A stretch of 64,000 bases of DNA, from positions 34,365,304 to 34,429,303 of the forward strand of contig NC_092671.1 in NCBI RefSeq assembly GCF_964355755.1. The letters run 5' to 3'. Origin of the DNA: Antedon mediterranea. Lineage: Eukaryota > Echinodermata > Crinoidea > Comatulida > Antedonidae. Made by a program: the position numbers and the translations under genes. Below are positions 37,157 to 51,600 of the stretch, in pieces. Numbering within the stretch: the stretch's first letter is position 1; the number at the start of each line of letters is the position of its first letter. The notes under the pieces were generated by a model, which was not told the DNA's origin, ran no database searches, and worked only from the letters and a program-made list of their open reading frames with translations.

Positions 37157-37600
37157 TAGTCGCGTGGACGCGACTCTATAGTTCACTATGTCGGTCGGTC
37201 TCTCGGTCTGTCGGTCTCTCTGTCGGTCCGGTATCACTATGCGTTTTATCGCTTTTCTGTACTTTTTTAACTGTTTTGATGTACAGACAATTAGTCGCGT
37301 GGGTGGACGCGACTCTATAGTTCACTATGTCGGTCGGTCTGTCTGTCTGTCGGTCTGTCTGTCGGTCCGGTATCACTATGCGTTTTATCGCTTTTCTGTA
37401 CTTTTTGAACTGTTTTGATGTAGAGACAATTAGTCGCGTGGGTGGACGCGACTCTATAGTTCACTGTCGGTCGGTCTGTCGGTCTGTCTGTTGGTGCGGT
37501 ATCACTAAGCGTTTTATCGCTTTTCTGTACTTTTTGAACTGTTTTGATGTACAGACAATTAGTCGCGTGGACGCGACTTATGACTGTTGGCCTTGTTTTT
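37157..37600 (+). repeat. Hairpin-headed TAGTCGCG family, copy B (four tandem heads)
   Basis: Heads start at 37157, 37292, 37431 and 37560 with a period of about 130-140 bp. Each carries the 8-bp-arm hairpin and, in the first three, the GTCGGTCTGTCTG tract. It ends ACTGTTGGCCTTGTTTTT. Apparent open frames on both strands here are translations of the repeat. Confidence 0.85.
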
Positions 37601-39600
37601 ATACAAGGGTATTTTACCCCGACCCTATGCATGAAGTACATTTTCTGAAGGCGTAGACTGGATAAGTATGTGAACTAATATAAAGATTAGATTAAATTAT
37701 TCTTTTCACCTTATACACCCCATGTGAACTGGGTGAACGTTCACGTCCTCGCTCTCTCTTTATTTAAGAGGCTTCCAATCAGCCTCTGAATTTAAAAGGC
37801 TTCCAATCAGTTTGGATATAGGTAATACTGAGGCAAGCCTCTCTTTGAATCAATGTACACACATTGTTTTGACAATGAAATTAATCTATATTTGTTTAAA
37901 TGGGCGGGGAGGCGAGGATTATTAATGAACAATCGTGATTTTGTTGTCACCAAACGTTAGAGGGATACACTTACTCAACCGAGGAATGTTTGTTATGGCG
38001 TAAAGGTTTGTTCATTTGCATGTAAACAATACGTAGTCAGATTCATGATATTTCAACGAGGCGAGTATAAATAAATCTTTTCTATATGGTTACAATCGGA
38101 AATTAGTGAAAACACGAAAATAAACAAAGTCAAGGTACGAAAAAGTTTGTGTAATAAGTCGTATTTAAGTTGTAGGCCTATTCGACATAAGCTTTCATTT
38201 CATTTCATATTATTTTCTCCCTACACTCACTAAGAGACAATCGACCATTACTGTGGGTAAACATCACAGAATCGACTAGAATAAAGTATATACTGTAATT
38301 GACAACTGTGTAGACGAAATGAACCAAAACGGTTGTTATAACTTGTATTTTGTCAATGCTTGATCAACCGATACTACAAGATTAACTCCAATAAAGAATG
38401 AAATTTTATTGGTTTTGTCTGCCTTGTTTATTTCTCGAATGCACTCTCTACATGATACTGCATCCCTCTACTCATCAAATTTGGGTTTGAGTTTGTTTGA
38501 TTTAGTGACTTAATCTTGGTTTTATTCATGTTTGTTATGTCTTTCTGTCAGTCAATTGTCTTGTTAGACTGATCACACAAGGATTAACGTGTCTTATATA
38601 GGCCTAGGTTTTCTGTCTTCTTGCGTGATCAACAAATATATACAGTTTTTTTCTTGGAAAATAAGATTTCAGGTAAGTATTTTATTATCTTCATACCAAA
38701 GTGTATTCAATGATCTTGTTACTTTGCCATTTAATTTTCAAAATTATGCCAATATATTTAAATGTGGTAATTATGAGCATGCGTATTGCTAAAATCAAAA
38801 AATGACAATTGATACTATCCACACGCATTGAGAGAAAAATAGCAAAAGTCAGCCATTAAGATTGGTAAAACGTGACAGTTTCTCTGACTCAAAAGACGAT
38901 TGAAACGACCATTATGTGTAGTGTGCCAAAAAAAAACCACACACATAGTTGTTGTACAGTAACTTTATCAATGCTAAATCACCATGCAATTGAGTACAAT
39001 ATATCAATAGGCAATTGCAACTAGTATTTGAATAAGTTAGGCAATTTGTCATAGAGTTGCATTCATTGTATCTGCCTTCTTGTTCATTTCCAGTGAAATA
39101 TGTACACGCATCTTCGTGTATTTGTTTAATAGGTTCATTGTATAATATTGTTACTGGATTTCTCATGATATTTTTTAAGTGATTTTTCTATAATTATCTG
39201 TTTGCGCGTAGCATTCCTGTACGAGACGTATTTTGTCTTCCTGTTCAATCCTTTATAACTCTCCATACGGTTTGACTTTTTGGATTGATAAAGTTTGTAA
39301 TGGGCAAGTGACCTTTACAGTTACTTTTTCTGGCTGGTCATTATATTATCGTGTTTACTGTTATTTCGATATGCTCTTTATAAATAATAAGACAAGTATG
39401 CTAATAATTATTATGAAAAGGTATTGGGAGTACAATGTTAACACAGGGTTTCTCAACAGTTTTTTTAGTGGGCCCATTGTATTCGTGTGAGCCAGATACA
39501 GCCTAGCGTCATTAGTGCCGTCAAATGGGCCTGCGTTTATGTACAATAACCGCTTTTTCTGTATTTTTTTAAGCTGTAGCTCAATCGTGGGCCGTAACTC
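37601..39600. other. 5' flank of copy 2, no supported exon
   Basis: Intergenic. GGCTTCCAATCAG occurs twice near 37780. No TATA box or start site can be named with confidence. The promoter of the 39601 gene should lie here or be preceded by a non-coding exon. Confidence 0.4.
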
Positions 39601-39638
39601 ATGGCATCAAATGTTTACACTGAAAAGAAAAAAGGAAG
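39601..39638 (+). CDS. Copy 2 first coding exon
   Basis: ATG GCA TCA ... GGA AG|GTAATA encodes MASNVYTEKKKG and ends in phase 2, exactly what the microexon series needs. Copy 3 starts MAFNFETEAEGSRKK with the same phase. A non-coding upstream exon cannot be excluded. Confidence 0.65.
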
Positions 39639-42600
39639 GTAATAATATTGTGATCAATAATATATCTATTATCTTGATCATGTTATATTTTCTAATAATA
39701 TATATCTAAGGTCTATTATCCTTTATAATTTAAAAATAATTAATTGATATTCAGAAATTGAATTGATTTGGAAATTGTATTATCAGTAATTATAGTTACT
39801 AGAGGGTGAGTGTAGACGATGGTTCTCGGAATGATAATGACTCGGGTAAAAAGGTTTTAAAAGGACTTCTTGTACGTTTTCTGTCGAAAATTATTGTTAT
39901 TGAAATTGCTTGACATTCGTACAACTAAACCTACTCTGTTTCGCAGTGTCTTAGATGATTAATAACATTTTAAAGTATAGTATTATTATTCAAAGTGATT
40001 TTTTATTGGGGACGTTTTGGGCGTTTATTCAAATAAATACCATCCTAATAATTAATACATTATTTAATTTAAACATCTTTTGAAACTAATTTCCGCGACA
40101 GAGTTGGCCGTTTCGAGAAGGAAGACGTTTTAGACGGCTTGCAACATGGGCAGACGTATCCCGGGCCTAACAGGACACAGTTATTCCTGCCAGCTTACTC
40201 AATGAAACTCGGCTATCGTGATTTCACTCGATTTTAAACAAAAGGTCTTATCATCAGATCTTCCTATGTAATTCTATAATACAATATACTCCGATGCTTT
40301 ATATTTAACTTGATCTTTATTAATTTGCAGTATAATTTTTATTTTTTAACTACTGTACCTTCACACGCGCGGTCCGATCCGAAAGTAAACAAAAAACTAA
40401 ATGGCTATAGCTCCTAACGGCCAACTTAGTTGAAACCAGGAAGTTGCAAGATGAACACCCGTGAACGATGAACTCATTGTGAATCCGGAAATTACTTGAA
40501 CCGCGCACAATTGAAGTTGAATTGAAAATCTACGGATGAAATCAGAAATTTGGTTCCATATTTCTTAGGAAGATATTATAAAGGAACAATATCGTAATAG
40601 TGGAAACTAATGTTATCAATTCTACGTTTCGCGGTACATCTGAGATAGATAAGGTAGGTAACCAAGGCGGAGATTTGTCCCGAAGTTTTTTCATTGTGCT
40701 CGCCTATGTCAGAATTAACCATAATTTATATATAGATGACGTATTGTAATACATCCAAACAATGTAAGCAAATGTGTTGCTATCATTTACACAATGTCAA
40801 AATGTTAATTATAAATATAGAATAAGACAAAGAAAAATGAATAAACATTAAAATTTAATTTGATGAATAAAAGAAAAATGATGGTTATTCAGACTTACGT
40901 AAACATGTTAATTAAACTTAATACTTTATTTTACAGTGAAATCTTGACAGACGAGACTGAGTTAGAGTAAGTATAAACTTAAACTAAGTTTTCAATTTAA
41001 TAATTAAAATCATGAATTTAAACAATGCATAACTATTCTGGCATTATTTATGTCAACATGTTTAATTAGCCTTAATACTCTTTTTAAAGAACTGACGGAT
41101 ATAAACATAAACATAAACTTATTATGTAAGCACATGGAATTTAATTTTAACACTTCGTAGAACATTTTTAATAGTACACATGAATGGACTTATCAAATAA
41201 AAATTGCATTATAGAAAACTTGTGCTATATTGATTTACATTTCGGTCTTTCAAATAAATGTAATAATTTAAAAAAAGTTAATATATTATTACTTTTTAAA
41301 AACACAACACGTATCGAAGGAGTTAGCTTTAAAAGACAACTTGACCGAGGACCATATTTTTACAACGTATTGGATATACATATGATTACAGAACAATCGC
41401 GAGATTAAGGATATCGTCGCACGCGCTCGCCGTACAGCCGTTTTCACTGTTGTTAACATACAAGATAGATAGGTACCGTCACTTCAATTGCTAATTTGAC
41501 CTGTATTAGCCTTAAATATGCCAAAATGTTTAGTTTTCTTAAGTATTTTGAAGAAACACTTCAATATCCAGATAGGCAAAAGAAACAAGAAAAAAATTCA
41601 ACATTTATATTTTTTACGATTTATTTAGAAAGTGTGTTTACTAGAAATGTTCGCGCTTTGTGAGACTTAAAATATGGTCCTCTGTCAAGTTGTCCTTTAA
41701 TGCCTCGCTTTTGGAAACATAGATAATCCGGTTGAGTATTATAGTATAAACAAGTACTAAGAAGAATTTACATTATTTATATAAGCTTACTAATAAAACC
41801 TTAATAATTTGTTACAGTAAATGGAATAGACAGCTAGAGTAAGTATAAACATAATTATCTGTATATTAATGCCATGCCAAAATGTAAAATGTATTACGTA
41901 ACAGTGGTAAAATACATAACAATTCAATTATTTCACGAGCACAAAGAATAATAAATGTATTACAAAACAATTGGAAAACAATGAAGTATAATGAAATTTT
42001 AATTTAATGGATTTTTATAATATAATTATGGTTAAGACAAAGCATAACAAAATCAAAATTGCATTTCTACACATCAGAAATTGGGTAGTGAATTCCTTAT
42101 ATTTTTAAAAAGCATAACTACATATAGAATGATCAGGTTTTAAATAATAATAGAGCAGTATATTGCAGAATTATTAAGACATTAATATTATGTAAGCTTA
42201 CTATTAAATCTTAATTATTTTACAGAGAACAGAGAAGAAAGAGAGAGTAAGTATAAACATACTATTGCTAATGGTTTGCCATGCTAAAACGTGAAATTGA
42301 TTACGTAAAACTTTAAAATACACTTTACAATGAAATATAATTTATGAAGGGGCTTGTATTAGGACCAAGACAAAGTATAACAAAATAAAGATTTCATTTC
42401 TTACACCTTGTGTATAAGCCAACTGTATAAACTAACTTAATATCTATTTACAAAAACAATATAGTAACCTACTACTTGTAAAATAATAATAAATCAATTG
42501 TTTTCAGCCTAAATGCCTCACTTTCAATCAATCAATAATCAACATTTTTATTCCATATTAAAAAAAAACATATACAAATACAATAACAATGATAATGGAA

Positions 42601-45600
42601 TGAGATACAAAATAAGCACAAGTGCATTAAACATGTAACCATACCAAACTAGAACAAACACTAGTACCAAAAAAACCTAACTTAAATATTTTTATTGATA
42701 TAATGTTGCTTCAATCTCTGCTTAAACAAACTTAATGTGGGGGATTGTTTTATATAATATGTTACATTCCAAATATGTGTTCTTGATAAGATATACATTG
42801 TTTTAGTTGTGGACAATAGTTTGACCTGTTTCTATATTTGAGTAATTATGGAATGCCGGGCCAAATCAGTGATTAAATGATGCTGTTAATAGATTATTGT
42901 TATATCTGTGCATCAATATAGCAGCATGGTTGCTAATAAATATTAGAGCAGATAATTTAAACAACTATTTGTCAACATACTATTGAATTTTTTATTTATT
43001 TTTTTTACAGAGAAGTGAGACAGGAAAAGTAAGTAGAATATTGCTTTACTATCCAATAACATGACCATATAGAATAATCAGGTTTTTTATAATAATACAG
43101 CAGAACATTTTGTGGAGAATTATTAAGACATTAAAATTTATGTAAGCTTACTATTAAATCTTAATTATTTTACAGAGAACAGAGAAGAAAGAAAGAGAAA
43201 GAATAAACATACTATTGCTAATGGTTTGCCATGCTAATATGTAATATGTGTTATGCAACATTTTAAATTACAAGTAGTATAATGAAATATAATTGTCATT
43301 TACTGTAGTAAATTGTATCTTTAAAATAATTTTCAATTTATTTTTGTTCTAAGTTCATGACATATTTTTAAATCATAATAAAGTCAAGGTTTAGTTTAAA
43401 TGCACCATATAAGAAAAAAATATAATAACAGGTAAAGTTTAAAAAAATTAAGACAATTTATAATTATGTATGTTTAATATAACGTAATGAATATGAATAC
43501 TTGTTTATCTTATAGAAAATGGGAAAGACTACGAGAGTAAGTATATTTACACGATATAGTAATTTACCATGTGAAATGTGAAATTTGTTACGAAACACTA
43601 ATGACATTGATTATGTAGAAGACATTACAAGTATATATGTTTTACTATTAAGACATTAGGTTTAAATAAATCACTAACAAAACTTAATATTTTTTGACAG
43701 AGAAACAAGTAGACTGTTAAAGTAAGTATATATATTATTTTTAATCTTTTGTCTTTAGACTTTGTGGCCAAGGATTGCCAATAGTAAATTAATCACTGTC
43801 CTATCAGATAGTTGGTAATCCCCCTGATGCAGGGCTATTTTGTGAACCAGTTCACCGAGGTAACCCCATTCTCTTCTCGAAAATGAAGTGGGTTCTAATT
43901 GGTAAAAATAATAGGTAAGACATAATTTTTTTAATGCAAAAATCATATAATACGTATAGTAAAATGAATACAATGTAAATGAAAATTTTATAATTTAGTT
44001 AGACACCAGGTGAAAATGCATACACTTAATGGAGAAAGAGTAATTAATGGGAGACACCAACTAAAGAGAAAACAATCGTAGTAGTAGTAGTTCAAAACAA
44101 AAGAAACACACTTTTCCACTTTATTTTTAATAGGGTGAAGTTTTGGTCAGTGACTGATGAACTTTCAAGTGAAATTAAAGTGAATGATTTTCAGATGCTG
44201 AAGATCGCCCTATATGACATAATCAACAACAAAAAGGAATTAAAAGCAGCGTCAGCTAATAGTTTGTTCAGACTATTACATTCAGAGGGTTACGTTGAAA
44301 TTAGTTGGTTTGTGGAAGTTGATTGTGATCTGCTATTTGAATTATTTGAGTTAACAGGACTTCAAAGACTATCTCAAATATTATCCAAGAACTATCGTAA
44401 GCAGAAGCAGACAAATATAATCACAGGCTACAGACGAATGCTAGTTAAACTTGGCAAATCATTAAATACTCAACAAGTTGAAATCCTTGCGAAGCTCTGC
44501 AATATTAGAAAAGTTGATTCAAAAAATGCGTGGAATTTAATTAGCAGATTGACTCAAGGCAAAATTGAAGACACTATAGAATCGTTGACAGCATTTGAAG
44601 CTCTTTTGAAAGACAAACAAGATTTGAATCATGTACTTACTATTGTAAAATCATTTGGTAAGTATATCTTTTTTAGCAGCATCGTTCTATTTCAATCAGA
44701 ATATCTTACTCTGGGCCAACTTTTAAACGCAAAATGTTCTGGTTTTTTTTATGAATGTTTTTAATATAAAAAAAACTGAAACAGTCATGATATCATAAAT
44801 GGAAATTTACACAATTCATTTCTAACCTGGCTCTAGTCTTACAATACAATTACAATTGTAATATTTGTTTTGATTTTAGAAAAATACTATAATACGCCTA
44901 ATAATATTTTTTTTTTCAGTGCAACAGAAAAAACTGAATGATGGTAAGAATAGTAGCTAAGCAGTAAATGTAATATTCAATATTGATCTAATGAGAATAG
45001 TGTCTGATAAGTTTGTTATATTTTGTAAATCGTTTATTTCGAATTAAAAATTATTTATTTGTACACCATGTTCCTTGACTGCATGTTATATTCTCCTTCA
45101 CTAAAAGTCATCTTATTCTAATATCATACATGTACTGCATATCTAAAAAATCCGAAACCACACACATGTAATTCCTAACCAAGTAGTGCATGTGTATTTA
45201 CATAATGTATGTCTTTTAAACATAATAATAGTTCCTCTTGAGGTGTTGGCTAGAGGGCAGGAGGCTAATGATGCATTTCTTGATGCCATACAAGAAGGAA
45301 GTAAATCTATATACCAAACACGTCTAATGCTTGTAGGACAAGAGCGTGTTGGTAAAACCAGTTTAACCAAAGCACTCACTGGTCAACCGTAAGTAGGCCA
45401 AAATTCATTAAATTCAGAACAACAAGAACAATAGTTACATTAACAATTATTTTTAATTAATTATAGATTTATTTTAAAACAGAGCCTGCGTATTTAAGAA
45501 CAATAGTTACATTAACAATTATTTTTAATTGATTATAGATTTATTTTAAAACAGATATGTTTCTTAAAATAATACATTGAAGGTTCATAGGAACACCTAA

Positions 45601-48600
45601 GAAATTGGGCAAAGATCATTAACGCTTGATGCATGACCAACCTTCGGGACTAGTACAATGGTAGCAATCTTCCATGTTTTGGCAAATATTTCCTTTACGT
45701 AACGCAGTGTCTCTTAGTAAAATGAGAAGCTAATTCAGTGTAAATTGATTTTTAGTTTATGTTACTCAGTTCATCATTCGTAACAAGTGGTACATATAAG
45801 TGTTGACTTCATTATAAAAATTAAATGATTTAAGTAATAACAATCCATCTGATTACACAAAATTAAAAGCTTGTATAAAGGTCACGGAGTTAGACCTAAT
45901 AGGCCAAATATGTTAACAGCGTGTCCTTTTCCTACACTGTATTGTTTAAATATTTTGAATGACTTTTGTATTGCTTGAAATAATATGTTAAAAGTTTGTG
46001 TCATAAAATGTGTTTAAGTTGTGATATGTAGTAGAATGTGTTTCAGATATAATACCACTTGTAACATTTATTTAGATTTGATGCTACTGAGGAAGTGACT
46101 GACGGAATTGAAGCATCATTGTCATGCACAATTAGTGTTAAGCATACTACTAACTGGAAACCAAGTCAAATTAAAGGTATAGTACATTCACATTCAGAAA
46201 TAAATATCTTAAATTAAAAATTGAAATTCCAAATAAGAAGTACGGATATGAATAGCCTCATTCATCCAAGCAGTATTAATTTTAGAAAGATATCAATCTA
46301 ATCATTCAACCTAAGTCGTGAAACACTGTTTACTAAACAAGTAAGTGTAGTGGATTAAGGAAGTTTCAAAGGGTAGGCCTAATCATTACTGTAGGTAAAC
46401 AATATCTGTATTTATTTTTTTATTTAAAAACATATTTATAGATACTAATATGGTCCTGTTCGTATAATGAAAATAAAATAGAAAATGAAAATTATAAAAA
46501 TGATTCTTCTATTCAACTATACTGTACAACTATAATAGAAAGTTGTATTGTGTTTCAAACCATTGCACCTAAAACACTAAGTGAACTATTCATGAGCATT
46601 CATTTAAGGAGGATTAATGTTGAGATTTTTCTAAAAGATCCATGTCAAAAACCATTTCAATGTTATTACTTACATGTATATATTTTGTCCATTTTAACAC
46701 GCTATAGCATAACCTCTGAGTTTTTTTTATAATTTGTTTAAAAATGTGCAGCTTCTGTAACCTCAGTAGTTTCTCAAAACATAATACAGAATTGGGTTGT
46801 ACGTTTATAGAGTAAATTTAAAAACGTTTTACTGAGTGTATCAGCTAATTTTGTATTTAATTGGCGTATATTAATGAGCATTCCAGTTTCACGGATTTGA
46901 ATTCCTTAACTACTTGATTCATGTCACATGGGCATTCAGAGATACAGAAGAGCGTAAAGTAACTAGGTAACCATTCATAATGACAATGTATGCAAAGATT
47001 TGCATTGCTTATATTCGCAGCAAAGAATGAAGTACGACAAGAATATATAAGAGCTCTTGCAGAAAAAATCATAACTGACATTTTGAAGGATAAACGAGAG
47101 GATCAACATGAGGTTAGAACAATGTGATTACGATTATTAAATGTAAACAATGCTTGTATCATTATGTTATCTGTTGTATTTATGCTAATTATTGTTAAAA
47201 TATGCCATTGTTTGCAATATTATACAGAAGTTAATGCACCATGGAAATGCAAAACAAGAAAATAAAGAAGTTGGCAGTGTTGCTGAGCCAGAGGAAGATA
47301 ATCCAATAACGTATTTAACTTCCTCACATGAAGGTATGAAAACTCGATTAATACAATACCATGTTTTAAAGTCCATCTGGTTACATATATTGAAGAACAA
47401 AGAAATAACAAAATTTACGATGGTTGGCAGCAACACATAAAACTGTTGGTAGGTAGAATTGCAATACGGATTTTGAATTTTATCCTTACTGGGAGTCCTT
47501 ATTATTAATACTCTGTCTTGTAGTACTTGATTTTATTCTGGTAGGAATGTATTTACATTATTATTGCATGTTGTTGTTGCTGCTGCTGTTTGTTTTTTTT
47601 TTTTGCTGTTTTTTGTTATTGTTTTCTTTGGCGTTGTCACTAACCAATTGTAAAGAGTTATAACTATTTTTCCAAATATTATTTCTCATTTCTCATACGA
47701 TATTTATTAAATATTAATTTACAAATAAATTGTATCAATAGTTAATAATTTGTGCAGACATTAAACACATCCATACATAACATTTAAATTTCTATTAGAG
47801 AGCACAAGTAAAACATTGAAAGAAAGAGTGGTAAGAGCAGTTAGAGAAACATTCAGAACGATTTTGACAATGAAAAGAAAGAAGGGAGAACAACATCAGG
47901 TCTGTATGCCTTCATTTTTAGTCGCGTGCAACGCGACTCTACAGCTCAATATGTCGGTCGGTTGGTCGGTCGGTCGGTTGGTCGGTCGACACTAACTTGT
48001 ATATGGCCTTGTCTTGATATCAGTTTCATCTAGCTAAGTCAATATATTACTTATGGCCAGGACTCGATGTGGTTATGTTTTTCACGATGCGCAATCAAAA
48101 ATTACGCGGTCTACGCACGATTTAATGAAATCACGTTTGTAATCATATCTTCACAAACATGAATCACAATTAAATAAAAGTTGGTACTCATAAATTTCAG
48201 ATCATATTTCATTATCATCATAATTATGACAATACAATTACGTGCGTAGCGCATATAACGCACGCGTACGCGCGCTTAAAATTTTTCAAAATTGTCAAAT
48301 TTATTTTCGATAAAATTAGAGTACGTTTCAGGCAATTTTAAGCGTTTAAAACATTGCAATGAGTGCGCAGATTTTTGCACTCGCACTGCACGTAAAACGT
48401 TAATACGCACTCTTTTTCCCTATTTGATTCACTTTCAAACTAGAAATTACGTTATACGAGCACGTCAAAGTGACAGGCTACGCACGTGTAAATTAAAAAA
48501 ATATAAATGTTTTTAAACATTTTCCACATTTTTAAACATGTTTAGCAATTTCGGTCGGCCGATTGGTTGGTCGGTCGGTCGGTGAACACTAACATGAGCA

Positions 48601-51600
48601 CGCAACTACAGCCATGTATATGGCCTTGTTTATTAACAGTTTCAGTTTATTTAAACATTATATAAACAAGTTGAACTTTCGATTAACCAATTGAGTACTT
48701 GATAATTAGTTTATCGAAAGTTAAAATGGTTTATACAATATTATTTTGAAACCAGATGAAATTTTTCGAGAATTTAAAAATTGTTCAGATTAAGGGTTTA
48801 GACAGAACAAATACTTTAAAAAATGTAATAAAAATTAAATTGTTTTGTATCAGTTTTAGGTGTCAACTTGCACCTAAAAACATTGCTGCTTGAAACAGCT
48901 TAGCCTTCAAATTCCACATCATGTCAATGCAACATTATATATTATTATATACTGTTTTATTAATCAGGGTATATACTAATGCATACTTTAAACATTATTA
49001 TTTCATTTTGTAACAGGTTATTTTGCTTATTTTGTCATCTTTGCCTTTTTTACTTGTACTGTATATTACTATATTGATTTTTGTTATACAGAAATCAAGA
49101 GAAATTGTAAGAACTAGATGGCACGCTCGCTTCGCTCGCGTACCATCTAGGTCGTGCCCACAGATGGTTCTCGAATACACAGTATTTCCAGCGAGAAAAA
49201 AATGGAGATTTCAAATGTACGTACCGCAGGACTATAATACATTGTCGTTTACAGAAACGAATAAATATACACAATGATTTATGTAGTCAACCAAAATTAG
49301 CACCCTGGGAATTACTTCCGAGAGAGAAACAAAATGAGTCAAATTTTTTTATTTGGACTCATTTAAACAAACCCAATTTGTGTTTTGTATGTAACATTAA
49401 GGGTTGAGGGATGGGGGAAGAAGATAGGTACAAAGAGGAAACATTTTAAAATATATTCTTATCCACTCAGTAACGAAATATTGTTTTTAATGTTTTATAG
49501 GCCTATAAATAATATACCACTAAATACAGTAAAACATTTACGATTTAATACGGTACTTTGTTAAAACTCTCACTGTCATAGTCGATTGAAATAGTAAAGT
49601 ACATGTAACGATACACCACTACGACGTTTATATATTTTTAAATTATTAATTAATACAAACGTTGAGAAGCAACTGTCAGTAATAACGTTTATTTATTTGT
49701 ATATTATATGTTTATAATCTAACAGTAGGGCCTACCCACACTCACAGTAATAAAGTTTATTTGTATATATTTTTATATTACATCTAACAGTACCAACACT
49801 CACAGTAAGAAATTTGCGATTTAAATTGGGATCAAAAGTGGTTAATACCTTAACAGTATTGTACAGCATTGCAATACTATTTATGTTTATTCTCCAAGGG
49901 GGCCCATAAATCTAAATCTATACCTCTATGGTTAAACCAAATAATTTGGAATGTTTATTTGTATATTATATGCTTATAATCTAACAGTAGGGCCTACCCA
50001 CACTCACAGTAATAAAGTTTATTTGTATATATTTTTATATTACATCTAACAGTACCAACACTCACAGTAAGAAATTTGCGATTCAAATTGCGATCAAAAG
50101 TGGTTAATACCTTAACAGTATTGTACAGCATTGCAATACTATTTATGTTTATTCTCCAAGGGGCCCATAAATCTAAATCTATACCTGTATGGTTAAACCA
50201 AATAATTTGGAATGTTCCATTCATCACAAATCAATACATTTGTAAAAACGTATATTAAATGTATCAAAATAGTATTTTTTAAAGAAAATCGGCCTGTCTT
50301 CAACATTATGATGCTGTACTCGAACTGTTCAACCGGTTTTCAGCTATTAAAAACAATTATCGTAGGAGGAGATAGGAAAATGCGAAGCCTCCTCGCATTT
50401 TTGTGGCGGGTATTTTTCAAGATGGACATCCATTAGACAGTGTATACCACGATCGGAAAACACCCCTATTTGGGGCAAATCGTTGAACCTAAATTCGTTT
50501 TAATCGTCAATAACTAATTATCTAACTTAATTTAATTAGTAAACAGGGTTACATCAGGTGGTTAAAATCAGTACCGAAAGTACGAACCAACTTTATATAC
50601 CATCGAGTAAAAATTCTAGAAGTAAGGCGCGATTTACCGAATTTTGCCCTTACGTAAATTTATATATAGAAGAAACAGGAAGATGATAAATTTGGTAAGG
50701 TGTAATGGAATGTGCAATGTATGGCTTCATTAAGTTGTTGCTTTTTGTATTTTCTATATCTTGATTTTGGTTACAAAAAAAAGGAATAGTAAAAAATAGG
50801 TATGATTTATTGGAATTATACATTACGACTAGATGGCACACGAGAGAAGCGAGGGTACCCATAGATGGTACACGAGAGAAGCGAGCGTACCCACAGATGG
50901 TACACGAGAGAAGCGAGCGTACCCACAGATGGTTTTTTATATTTAAACTCCTGTAAACAAACCCAATTTGTGTTTTTGTATGTAACATTAGGGTTGAGGG
51001 ATGGGGAAGAGGACGTTTACAAAGAAGAAAAATGTTTAAATATATTCTTTATCCACACTCAGTAACGAAATATTGTTTTCATGTTTTATAGGCCTATAAG
51101 TAATATACCACTAAATACAGTAAAACATTTGCGCTTTAATACTTTGTTAAAACTGTCACTATCATAGTCGATTGAAAAGTACATGTAACGATGCACCACT
51201 TCGACGTTTATATTTTTTGTAATAATTAATTAATACAAACGTTCAGAAGCAACTGTAAGTAATACAGTTTATTTGTATATCATGCGTCTATAATCTAATA
51301 GTGTATACCATGATCGGAAAACAGCCCTATTTGGGGCAACCCGTTGAACCTAAATTCGTTTTAATTGTCAATAACGAATTATCTAACTCAATTTAATTAG
51401 TAAACAGGGTTACATCAGGTGGTTAAAATCAGTACCGAAAGTATGAGCCAACTTTATATACCATCGAGTAAACATTCTGGAAGTAAGGAGCGATTTACCG
51501 AATATTTCCCTTACGTAAATTTAACTCGTTGAATATAATATTATATCAAGTGTATACATATCAGTAAAACGTTCATGTCGGCAAGTTATAGGTAAAATAA

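Noticed and set aside
37123-37656. Overlapping open frames on both strands
   Set aside because: They translate the TAGTCGCG/GTCGGTCTG tandem repeat and show Thr/Asp/Arg or Ser/Val/Cys periodicity only.
49023-49277. Read-through of the 15-nt exon into the inserted repeat as a coding exon
   Set aside because: The frame stays open for about 60 codons but has no similarity to copy 1, and the GTAAGA donor at the junction gives a simpler in-frame solution.
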